Position numbers and translations under genes: made by a program. A DNA stretch of 64,000 nucleotides from Nitrobacter sp963807355 (lineage in GTDB: Bacteria; Pseudomonadota; Alphaproteobacteria; Rhizobiales; Xanthobacteraceae). The stretch is taken from positions 1 to 64,000 of the forward strand of contig CAWEBX010000029.1 in assembly GCA_963807355.1 (NCBI GenBank). The letters are read 5' to 3'. Position 1 is the first letter of the stretch. Each line of letters begins with the position of its first letter. The notes under the pieces are model-generated. The model saw only the letters and a program-made list of their open reading frames with translations, did no database searches and was not told where the DNA came from. Below are positions 37,668 to 46,410 of the stretch, in pieces.

Positions 37668-38099
37668 TCACCGCCCGACGATGACGCCGATCACGTTCGG
37701 CGCCGACAGATATTTTTCCTCGATCTCCGCACGCGCCGCGTCGCGATTTTCCGGCGTCAGCAGGCCGCGCTTTTCGGCCAGGATCATCCAGCAATAGCCC
37801 CACCAATCCGTCAGCATGCCCTGATCGTCGACGAGGTCGTAGCCCTGCTCGGCTGCAAAGATTCGCGCCTGCGCTTCGTCCAGCGCGTCGAGAAAGGCGT
37901 GATCCTCGCCCGAGAACAGCTCGTCGCTGAAATCGTCCGTGGTGTAGCCCCACACCGACATGCAGACCGCGTTGAACTCGCGGTCGATCGCATCGTCGTC
38001 GACGAGCCGGCGGTGCGAAGCCTGGTGCAGGCGCGACAGCGAGCGCGCGAAATCGGCGATGCGGGTGAGAGCGAACTGATCGAAGGCGATGGTGGACAT
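37668..38099 (-). CDS. Conserved hypothetical protein
   Basis: 143 residues, acidic, no signal peptide or membrane segment. Visible features: a helix-rich start (ALTRIADFARSLSRLHQASH), a Trp-rich stretch (SVWGYTTDDFSD and DWWGYCWMILAEKRGLL) and the end APNVIGVIVGR. I do not recognise the family. A separate promoter-like A/T-rich stretch lies upstream (38,110-38,180). Unlike its neighbours, the frame is unbroken. Confidence 0.7.
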   Translation of the reverse strand: MSTIAFDQFALTRIADFARSLSRLHQASHRRLVDDDAIDREFNAVCMSVWGYTTDDFSDELFSGEDHAFLDALDEAQARIFAAEQGYDLVDDQGMLTDWWGYCWMILAEKRGLLTPENRDAARAEIEEKYLSAPNVIGVIVGR

Positions 38100-38263
38100 G
38101 TAGTCCTCACAAACTCGGATAGACCATAAATGTTGTGTCGGCGATGCGCCAAATCACAATGATATCAGATACTTGCTAAATTGTTCTTAATTTGTTCTGG
38201 TGGCGAGACAAAATCTAGCCTATCAAAGGTTGTTTCGGCGATTTGCTGCAAAGAATCGAAAAC

Positions 38264-38582
38264 GATGGACGGGACAGAAGCCACCCAGATCCGGTCGCTG
38301 TTACTGGAAGCGGCCAACGCGATGGATCGCGCGAATGCGATCTTATCCACCCTCGACAGCGACGACCGAGCCTTGCTTGCCACTCGTCAGGGGTTCAATC
38401 GATCACATCGCCGACAACAGCTTGTCGCCGCAATAATTGGCGTAGAATTTTCCGCCACATTGCCGCTTGATCGCCGCGCAGCGGGCGGCGGGCGAAGCGC
38501 CTTGCGCGACGCTGAAGGAACAGCTCAGGCCGTCGGCGCTCGGCGGCCTTGCCGGCGGCAAAGGCTGCGCTGGTCGCACTGA
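38264..38582 (+). CDS. Possible small protein; C-terminal half doubtful
   Basis: The first 45 residues look genuine: MDGTEATQIRSLLLEAANAM followed by DRANAILSTLDSDDRALLAT, an amphipathic helical pattern. After that the frame becomes Arg/Gly-rich and runs antisense to the secreted gene at 38403-38631, so the real C-terminus is probably lost to an indel near 38,390. No function proposed. Confidence 0.35.
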
Positions 38583-38631
38583 TGCAGATTACCAGCAACG
38601 CAGCGGCGGCGATCTCGATCGTCAATCTCAT
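38403..38631 (-). CDS. Small secreted Cys-rich protein, one frameshift
   Basis: About 75 residues after removing one inserted base near 38,548. The signal peptide is MRLTIEIAAAALLVICISAT with cleavage near AFA-AGK. The mature part in the corrected frame reads DGLSCSFSVAQGASPAARCA then QCGGKFYANYCGDKLLSAM, with four Cys that may form two disulfides. Length 229 is 228 plus one. Family not recognised. Confidence 0.55.
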
Positions 38632-38887
38632 GGCAAGCCTCCCGTTCTGGCGGCACACGTTTGCTAGTCGCACGCACTGGCACCCGGTTACTAAACCCCA
38701 GCGATCCCACGGGCTTTCGCCGCCCGATTATATCACCAAAACCCGGCCGCCGGTGCCGCGAAATCGGCCCGGTCCTTGCATAAAATTACGCCAGCGCAGT
38801 GCACAACATACTCCGGCATATTCCGGCGTTTCGATTGCCGGGCAAGGCGCGTATCTTCGTTGTAGAGTCTCAACCGCAGGGATCGCC

Positions 38888-41424
38888 GTGTTGCAGGAAC
38901 AAATCCCAGGAAACAATCCGGCAAACTATCCGGCGCTGGGCCAGCCGATCGACGAGCTGGCGCTGGCCGAGATCAAGGGCGCGATCCTTGCCAAGCTGCG
39001 GCTTGCGATCGGCAAGGATGCCGGCATGGCGACCAGGCGCGACTGGTACAAGGCAGCCGCGCTGGCGCTGCGCGACCGCATCGTGCACCGCTGGCTGACG
39101 GCCGAAAAGGAGAGCTACGACGCCGGCAGCAAGCGGGTCTATTACCTCTCGCTCGAATTCCTGATCGGCCGCCTGTTCACCGACGCGCTGAACAATATGG
39201 GCCTGCTGCCGGTGTTCGAGACGGCGCTCGGCGATCTCGGCGTCGGGCTTGATGACCTGCGCAAATGCGAGCCGGATGCGGCGCTCGGCAATGGCGGCCT
39301 CGGGCGGCTGGCGGCGTGCTTCATGGAGAGCATGGCGACGCTGGCCATTCCCGCCATCGGCTACGGCATCCGCTACGATTTCGGCCTGTTCCGCCAGATC
39401 ATTTCGCAGGGCTGGCAGCACGAATATCCGGACGAATGGCTGAGTTTTGGCAACCCCTGGGAATTCCAGCGGGCCGAGGTGGTCTACCACATTCATTTCG
39501 GCGGCCATGTCGATCATGTCGACGATCGCGGCCGTGACCGCGCCACCTGGCGTCCGGCGGAAACCGTTCAGGCCGTCGCCTACGACACGCCGATCGTCGG
39601 CTGGCGCGGCCAGCACGTCAACGCGCTGCGGCTGTGGTCAGCGCGCGCGCCGGACCCGCTGCGGCTAGACGTCTTCAACACCGGCGATTATCTCGGCGCC
39701 GTCGCCGAGGAGGCGCGCGCGGAATCAATCTGCAAATTCCTCTATCCGAATGACGAGAGCCCGGCGGGGCGCGAGCTGCGGCTGCGGCAGGAATATTTTT
39801 TCGTTTCCGCCTCGCTGCAGGACCTGATCAAGCGGCACCTCGCCTCCGACGGACAGTTGCGCAACCTCCCCTCCAAGGCCGCGGTGCAGCTCAACGACAC
39901 CCATCCGAGCCTCGCCGTCACCGAGCTGATGCGCATCCTGGTCGACCTGCACAATTTCCGCTGGGACGAAGCGTGGAAGATCACGGTGGCGACGCTGTCC
40001 TACACCAACCACACGCTGCTGCCGGAAGCGCTGGAAACCTGGCCGGTCGAATTGTTCGAGCGGCTGCTGCCGCGGCATCTCGAGATCATCTACCGCATCA
40101 ATGCCGCGCATTTGGCGCTGGCCGACGTGCGCTGCCCGGGCGACGTCGACTTCCGCGCCTCGGTGTCGCTGATCGACGAGAAAAGCGGTCGCCGGGTGCG
40201 GATGGGGCAGCTGGCCTTCGTCGGCTCCCACCGCATCAACGGCGTATCGGCGATGCATTCCGACTTGATGAAGGAGACCGTGTTTCACGATCTCAACCAT
40301 CTCTATCCCGGCCGCATCACCAACAAGACCAACGGCATCACCTTCCGCCGCTGGCTGATGCTCGCCAACCCGAAGCTGACCGCCCTGCATGCGCGAGGTC
40401 TGCGGCGAGGCCGTGCTCGACGACTTCTCCCTGTTCGAGCGCCTCGAGGCCCGCGCCAGCGACAACGCGTTCCAGCAGCGTTTCCGCGAGGTCAAGCATC
40501 ACAACAAGCTGGCGCTGGCGCGGCTGATCGGCGAGCGGCTCGGCATCAAGGTCGATCCGTCGGCGCTGTTCGATATCCAGATCAAGCGCATCCACGAATA
40601 CAAGCGGCAATTGCTCAACGTCGTCGAGACCGTCGCGCTGTATCACGCGATCAAGGACGAGCCGCAGCGCGACTGGGTGCCGCGGGTCAAGATCTTCGCC
40701 GGCAAGGCGGCGGCGAGCTATCGCTACGCCAAGCTGATCATCAAGCTGATCAACGATGTCGCCGAAGCCGTCAACAACGACCCCGATATCGCAGGAAGGC
40801 TGAAGGTCGTCTTCCTCGCCGACTACAATGTCAGCCTTGCCGAGGTGATCATTCCGGCCGCCGATCTGTCCGAACAGATTTCGACCGCCGGCATGGAAGC
40901 CTCCGGCACCGGCAACATGAAGCTGGCGCTCAACGGCGCGCTGACGATCGGCACGCTTGACGGCGCCAACATCGAAATCCGCGACCATGTCGGCGCGGAG
41001 AACATCGCGATCTTCGGCATGGAGGCCGGCGACGTCATGGTCCGGCGCAAGCAGGGCCTGGATGCGACCGACGTCGATCAGCCGCTCGCCGCGGCTGGCG
41101 CGGGCGATTACCGCCATCGAGAGCGGCGCGTTCTCGCCCGACGATCCCGCCCGCTTTGCCTCGATAGGCCACGCGCTGCGCTATCTCGACCATTACATGG
41201 TCTCGGCCGATTTCAATTCCTACTACGCGGCCCAGCGCGGCATCGACGCCCGCTGGCAGGTGGTGCCGGCCTGGACCCGCGCCTCGATCCTCAACGTCGC
41301 GCGGATGCCGTGGTTCTCCTCCGACCGCACCATCCGCGAATATGCCGAGGAGATATGGAACGTGCCGGTGCGCGCGGCCACGCCGGTGCCGGAGGCCGGT
41401 GCCCAACGCGGGGCCAAGGGCTAA
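38888..41424 (+). CDS. glgP: Glycogen/starch phosphorylase, two frameshifts
   Basis: About 844 residues; phosphorolysis of alpha-1,4-glucan to glucose-1-phosphate. Family blocks: RVYYLSLEFLIGRLFTDAL, ALGNGGLGRLAACFMESMAT, LNDTHPSLAVTELMRILVD, NKTNGITFRRWL, and the PLP-lysine region EASGTGNMKLALNGALTIGT. Inserted bases near 40,391 and 41,088 split it; 2537 minus two is 845 codons. The GTG at 38888 follows an AGGGA six bases upstream and starts just before QEQIPGNN; no other start fits as well. No glgB or glgA is near it. Confidence 0.9.
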
Positions 41425-41513
41425 TTCCGGCGCACGGGAATCCATTACCTCTGACGTCATTGAAGTCACGGCATCGGCAATGCTATTGCATGTACGCAGT
41501 ACAAAGGCCGGAG

Positions 41514-41861
41514 ATGGACGTGCCGATCGGTGAGTATGTCAGTCCGGATGGGCACCTGAAATTCCTGGTCACCTGCCCCGATGGTGATTGGACGATCGGC
41601 TTCGACGGATTTCCCTGGCATACGCATGGAAGCATTCTCGCGGAGTCGTCGGGGCAAGATGAGGTCCCTGCCGTCGAACGCTTCCTCGCTGATTTGATCG
41701 GCAACGTCAGTGTGATTGCTTTGACGCGGATTTCAGGCGAACTGACAAGTATCTGGGTCACGGACGATCCTGAGGGAGCCCTCCGGGATTGCAGAAAATA
41801 CGGCCAGTCCGAAGAGACAATCGAATTTCGGCTTTGGGACGGGACGCCTATCAAGATTTGA
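41514..41861 (+). CDS. Hypothetical protein
   Basis: 115 residues from ATG 41514 (MDVPIGEYVSPDGHLKFLVT), with ATG 41489 as an alternative. Contains alternating hydrophobic strands (GDWTIGFDGFPWHTHG, VSVIALTRISGELTSIWVTD), suggesting a small beta-rich fold, and ends GTPIKI. No family recognised, no signal peptide. It lies nine bases before the thioesterase gene, so the two may be cotranscribed. Confidence 0.6.
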   Translation: MDVPIGEYVSPDGHLKFLVTCPDGDWTIGFDGFPWHTHGSILAESSGQDEVPAVERFLADLIGNVSVIALTRISGELTSIWVTDDPEGALRDCRKYGQSEETIEFRLWDGTPIKI

Positions 41862-41870
41862 TGGATCATT

Positions 41871-42690
41871 ATGCTGACAAAAGCCCCGCATCTTTTCGAC
41901 GACGCCACGAAAGTCACCGCCGGCGATAGCTGCTGGCAGGGCAAGACCAGCCCGGATTACTGGGCCTTTGTCGGCCCGTTCGGCGGCTGCACGGCCGCGA
42001 CCATCCTGCGCGCGCTGATCGACCATCCGCAGCGGGCGGGCGATCCGCTGTCGCTGACCGTGAATTTCTGCGCGCCGATCGCCGAAGGCGGCTTCGATCT
42101 CGACGTTCGGCTGGTCAAGGCCAACCGTTCGAGCCAGCATTGGTGCGTGGAGATGACGCAGGGCGGCGGCGACGTCGCGACGCTGGCCACCGCCGTGTTC
42201 GCCGAGCGCCGCCCGTCCTGGTCGCACCAGCAGGCGGCCTTTCCCGGTGCTGCGCCGTTCGAGCAGGCGCGCGCGTTTCCGAACACGCCGATGACGTGGA
42301 CACACCAGTATGATTTCCGCTTCGTCGAGGGCGAGCCGAGTTTCTACGGCTCGCCGGCGTCGCTCGCCGCTCGACGCGTACTCGAAGCAGTGGATCGGCG
42401 ATCACGTGCCGCGAAAGATCGACATGCTGTCGCTGATGTCGATGTCGGATGCGTTCTTCGGCCGGGTGTTTCTGGCGCGCCGGGAATTGATACCGTTCGG
42501 CACGGTTTCGATCACGACGTATTTCCACACGGCGTCGGACGAACTCGCGGCCGAGGACATCACGCGGGTGTTGGCCGTGGCGGATGCCAGGATCTTCCAC
42601 AGGAGCTATGGCGACCAGCACGGCGAATTGTGGTCGCCGTCGGGACGGTTGCTCGCGACGACGACGCAGATCGCGTATTTCAAGGCGTAG
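41871..42690 (+). CDS. Acyl-CoA thioesterase family protein (double hotdog), one frameshift
   Basis: About 272 residues. First hotdog domain: SPDYWAFVGPFGGCTAATIL and LSLTVNFCAPIAEGGFDLDV; second: DMLSLMSMSDAFFGRVF, then SITTYFHTASDELAAE and HGELWSPSGRLLATTTQIAY. The frame changes by +1 near 42,367, and 820 minus one is 273 codons. TesB-like enzymes of this type hydrolyse medium-chain acyl-CoAs; specificity unknown. Confidence 0.8.
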
Positions 42691-42714
42691 CGGAACGTCG
42701 CGTCGGCAGTCTTG

Positions 42715-42806
42715 TAGGGTGGGCAAAGGCGCGCTTGCGCCGTGCCCACCATCTATCCAATCGTTGCCTTGAATGGTGGGCACGCTTACGCTTTGCCCAC
42801 CCTACG
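42715..42806. repeat. Inverted repeat, 'AGGGTGGGCAAAGGCG' type
   Basis: AGGGTGGGCAAAGGCGCGC on the left and GCTTTGCCCACCCTAC on the right form a 90-bp imperfect palindrome with GTGCCCACC/GGTGGGCAC inner arms. Occupies the gap before the arginase ATG. Confidence 0.75.
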
Positions 42807-42828
42807 ATTTCATCGAAAGGCCGCCCTC

Positions 42829-43810
42829 ATGTCCGACGGCAACGCTGCCCGCATCGCCCTGCTCGGCGTCCCCATCGAGATCGGGGCCTCGCAACTCGGA
42901 ACCTTGATGGGGCCGGACGCGCTGCGCACCGCGGGCATCGGCCGCATCCTCGATCAGCTCGGCTTTGCCGTCGAGGACCACGGCAACATGGCCAGGCCCG
43001 GCGTTGCTCCCGACGGAGGGCCCGCCGCCGGCGAACGCCAAATATTACGACACCATCAAGGGCTGGATCCGCGAACTCAGCGAGCGCTCCTATTCGCTGG
43101 CAAGTTCCGGCGCCGTTCCGATCTTCATGGGCGGCGATCATTCGCTGTCGATGGGATCGGTGAACGGCGTCGCGCGCTACTGGCAGGAGCAGGGCCGGCC
43201 GCTGTTCGTGCTGTGGCTCGATGCCCATGCCGACTACAACACGCCGCAGACGACCGAGACCGGCAACATGCACGGCATGTCGGCGGCCTTTCTGTGCGGC
43301 GAAAGCGGCCTCGACGGGCTGCTCGGCAACCATCCACGCGCCTCGATCGGCCCCGACCAGTTCGACCTGTTCGGCATCCGCTCGATCGATCCGCTGGAGA
43401 AGCAACTGGTGTTCGAGCGCCGCGTCGCGATCGCCGACATGCGCATCATCGACGAATTCGGCGTCGGCGTATTGATACGAAAGATCATCGAGCGTGTGCG
43501 GGCGCGGAATGGCGTGCTGCATGTCAGCTTCGATGTCGATTTTCTCGATCCCGCCGTCGCGCCCGGCGTCGGCACCACGGTGCCGGGCGGCGCGACCTAT
43601 CGCGAGGCGCATCTGATCATGGAGCTGCTGCACGATTCGGATCTGGTGCGCTCGGTCGATATCGTCGAGCTCAACCCGTTTCTCGACGAACGCGGCCGCA
43701 CCGCGCGCGTTGCCGTCGAACTGGTCGGCAGCCTGTTCGGCCTGCAGATCACCGACCGCCGCACGCCGAGCAACGCGGTGTTGCCGGGCAACCCCTGGAG
43801 CCGGGACTAG
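42829..43810 (+). CDS. rocF: Arginase, one frameshift
   Basis: About 326 residues, hydrolyses L-arginine to ornithine and urea at a binuclear Mn site. Metal ligands: GGDHSLSMGS, DAHADYNTP, and HVSFDVDFLDPAVAPG. Also ATGNMHGMSAAFLCGE-like loop GNMHGMSAAFLCGE. One inserted base near 43,018 separates MARPGVAP from EGPPPANAKYYDTI; 982 minus one is 327 codons. The TAG ends directly at the IS630-derived segment that begins block C. Confidence 0.92.
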
Positions 43811-44281
43811 TACCCGCTTTTCTTGAACGTAAGTCGTAATTCAAGGTCGGGATGATCCCGAAGCAAGAGAAGTCCACCTTTCGAGGAAAGATCGCAAGGT
43901 GCTTGAGGCGTGCTGTCGCTCACCGGTGACGTTGCAGCGCGATTTGAAGACGGGCACAGATAGTTCTGTTGGCGGCGGATGGGCGCAGCACCCGGTCGAT
44001 TGCCAAGGAAGTTGGGGTCCAGCCGCGGATTGTCAGCCTTTGGCGGCATCGCTATGCCGACCATGGCCTTGAAGGGCTGCAAGACAAGCCGCGGCCTGGC
44101 AAGCAGCCGATCTATACGAAGACGACCGACAAGCGAATTCTGAAAGCTGCTGGATAAGCCGCCACCGCAAGGGTTTGCGCGCTGGACCGGCCCTCTGCTG
44201 GCCGAGGCGCTGGGCGATGTTGACGTCCAATATGTCTGGCGGTTCCTGCGCAGCCACAAGATTGACCTAGTGGCTCGCAAG
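43811..44281 (+). mobile_element. IS630-family insertion sequence, 5' part only, two frameshifts
   Basis: The translated N-terminus of an IS630-type transposase: SRKDRKVLEACCRSPVTLQR, then the helix-turn-helix LLAADGRSTRSIAKEVGVQP followed by RIVSLWRHRYADHGLEGLQD, and later FARWTGPLLAEALGDVDVQY and VWRFLRSHKIDLVARKS. Reading frame changes near 43,950 and 44,147, each consistent with one inserted base. The catalytic DDE core is missing because the sequence switches to a carboxypeptidase gene at about 44,281. The left end starts at the base after the arginase stop, at a TA dinucleotide, the target type of this family. Confidence 0.85.
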
Positions 44282-44283
44282 TC

Positions 44284-44643
44284 CGAAATTTCGAAATCCG
44301 GACCCTGTTTGCTGCGGAACAGCCGGTCGGCTACGCCAAGGTATTTGGCGGTGATAGCGGCTCCGTTCAGGTCGCCACGTCAGACCCGGTTCAGGTCATG
44401 GTTCAGAAGAACGGCAACGACAAACTGCTCGCGCGCATCGTCTATACCGGGCCGGTCCGTGCGCCGGTTGCGCCGGAGCAGCCGATCGGGGTCATCAAGG
44501 TGTGGCGAGGCAAGGAAGTGGCGGTCGAGATGCCGGTTCATGCCACGAAAGCCGTCGGTGTCGGCTCGACCATGCGTCGCGCGTTGGATGGAGCGATCGA
44601 GCTTGTCGTTGGGATGGTGCGCTCGGGCGCCGCGAAACTCTAA
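44284..44643 (+). pseudogene. 3' fragment of D-alanyl-D-alanine carboxypeptidase (PBP5-type C-terminal domain)
   Basis: 119 residues in frame without a start: RNFEIRTLFAAEQPVGYAKV, then QVMVQKNGNDKLLARIVYTG and a typical C-terminal beta-domain end. The serine active-site domain is absent, so it is a remnant cut at the IS630 boundary. Its TAA overlaps the tmk ATG (44641-44645), the usual operon arrangement in related genomes, which shows this end is native to block C. Confidence 0.8.
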
Positions 44644-45317
44644 TGGCCGACGCCACGCCCAAAGCCGACCCGCCGCGCGGACGTTTTATTACCTTCGAAG
44701 GCGGCGAGGGGTCCGGAAAATCCACGCAGATCAAGATTCTCGTCGAACGTCTTCAGGCGGCCAAGCTGCATGCCATCGTCACGCGTGAGCCCGGCGGATC
44801 GCCGGGCGCCGAGATCATTCGACACCTCGTCCTGTCGGGCGTGGGCAAACTGCTCGGCGCTGACGCTGAAACCCTGCTGTTTGCTGCGGCGCGCGATGAC
44901 CATGTTCGCACCGTCATCAGGCCTGCGCTGGAGCAGGGCATATGGGTGCTCTGCGATCGGTTTGCCAATTCGACCCGCGCCTATCAGGGTCAGTTGGGGA
45001 ACGTGCTACCCGGCGTGCTTAACGCGATGGAGCGGGTAACCATCGGCGATCTCAAGCCTGACTTGACGGTAATCCTCGATGTCCCCGTTGAGGTAGGTTT
45101 GCAGCGCGCAGCCACTCGCCGTGGCAGCGGCGCGCCAGATCGCTTTGAGGCGGAGGACCTTGCTTTTCACCGGAAACTCCGTGACGCCTATCGCGAGATC
45201 GCAGCGAGCGACCCGCAACGCTGCGTGGTGATCGATGCCGACGCCGATCTCAATACGGTGGCCGCGAGAATATGGGCGGCGCTGCGCGACCGCGTGCTAA
45301 CGGCGGACACCGCATGA
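44643..45317 (+). CDS. tmk: Thymidylate kinase
   Basis: 224 residues; phosphorylates dTMP. P-loop FITFEGGEGSGKSTQIKIL, DR motif VLCDRFANSTRAYQG with LID region RAATRRGSGAPDRFEAEDLA. The ATG overlaps the preceding stop and its TGA (45315-45317) overlaps the holB ATG (45314-45316), so tmk-holB are translationally coupled. Confidence 0.93.
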   Translation: MADATPKADPPRGRFITFEGGEGSGKSTQIKILVERLQAAKLHAIVTREPGGSPGAEIIRHLVLSGVGKLLGADAETLLFAAARDDHVRTVIRPALEQGIWVLCDRFANSTRAYQGQLGNVLPGVLNAMERVTIGDLKPDLTVILDVPVEVGLQRAATRRGSGAPDRFEAEDLAFHRKLRDAYREIAASDPQRCVVIDADADLNTVAARIWAALRDRVLTADTA

Positions 45318-46354
45318 TCGCCCGCTCGGCCACCGCCGAAATGCCGTTTCCACATCCGCGCGAAACCACCGTGCTTTTCGGTCACAGCGAGGCGGAGCGA
45401 ACGTTGCTCAATGCCTATCGCGGGGGCCGTATCCCGCACGCCTGGCTTATCGGTGGCGCACCGGGGATCGGCAAGGCGACGCTCGCCTACCGGATGGCCA
45501 GATTTGTGCTTGCTCATGGCGATCCCGCTACATCGCAGGTGCAATCGGCCGAAACGCTCAAACTGGACCTGACGCATCCGATTGCACGCCGCATCGCGGC
45601 CGATACCTATGGCGGGCTCCTGACGCTGGAACGGACGCCCAACGAAAAGGGCGTTATGCGCACGGTCATCAGCGTCGAGCAGACCCGGGAGACTATCGCT
45701 TTCTTCGGCTCGACCGCCACTGGAAACGGGTGGAGGGTGTGCATCGTCGATACTGTCGACGAGCTCAACCCCAATGCCGCCAATGCGCTGCTAAAGATCC
45801 TCGAGGAGCCGCCGCACCAATCGCTGTTTTTCTTGATAAGCCATACCCCGGCGCGGGTATTGGCGACGATGCAATCGCGCTGTCGCAAGCTGATGCTGCG
45901 CCCGCTGGGAGCGAACGATGTGATCCGCGCGGCCGCTGAAGCAGCACAGATCGCGCCCGACGATACGTCCTTGCAGGAAGTCGCCTACGCGGCCGAAGGA
46001 AGCGTCGCGCGGGCGTTGGCGCTCGTCATAGGGGGCGCGCTGAAGCTTCATCAGCGGACGACGGCGTTGTTGAACAGCCTTCCGCAGGTCGACCCTGGCG
46101 AACTCCACGCGTTGGGGGACGCCATCAGCGGCAGCGAGCGCGCCTCGCTTGACGCCTTCGTCGACAGTGTGGACCGCTGGATCGGCGAGCAACTCCGCAC
46201 CAGCGATGCGAACGCCGATCTTCCTCGTCTTGCACGGCTCGCGGAGGTATGGGAAAAGATCAACAACGCCGCGCGCGAGACGGAGACCTATAATCTCGAG
46301 CGAAAACCCCTGGTTTTTTCGGTGTTCGGGCTTCTCGCAGAAGCAACGCGGTAA
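45314..46354 (+). CDS. holB: DNA polymerase III delta' subunit
   Basis: 346 residues, clamp-loader AAA+ subunit. HAWLIGGAPGIGKATLAYRM (Walker A), ERTPNEKGVMRTVISVEQTR, DTVDELNPNAANALLKILEE then PPHQSLFFLISH. Intact frame, start overlapping tmk. It completes the tmk-holB-metG set. Confidence 0.93.
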   Translation: MIARSATAEMPFPHPRETTVLFGHSEAERTLLNAYRGGRIPHAWLIGGAPGIGKATLAYRMARFVLAHGDPATSQVQSAETLKLDLTHPIARRIAADTYGGLLTLERTPNEKGVMRTVISVEQTRETIAFFGSTATGNGWRVCIVDTVDELNPNAANALLKILEEPPHQSLFFLISHTPARVLATMQSRCRKLMLRPLGANDVIRAAAEAAQIAPDDTSLQEVAYAAEGSVARALALVIGGALKLHQRTTALLNSLPQVDPGELHALGDAISGSERASLDAFVDSVDRWIGEQLRTSDANADLPRLARLAEVWEKINNAARETETYNLERKPLVFSVFGLLAEATR

Positions 46355-46410
46355 AAACATTCCGCCCATGATTGTTCTCGACCTCCAGCCTGCTTCATAA
46401 GGAACTTGTG

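Noticed and set aside
38549..38887. N-terminal extension of glycogen phosphorylase from the upstream open frame
   Set aside because: The residues are not family-like and overlap another gene; an SD-supported GTG at 38888 is a better start.
43811..44281. Complete IS630 element
   Set aside because: The DDE catalytic half and right end are missing; only about 470 bases of the 5' part exist.
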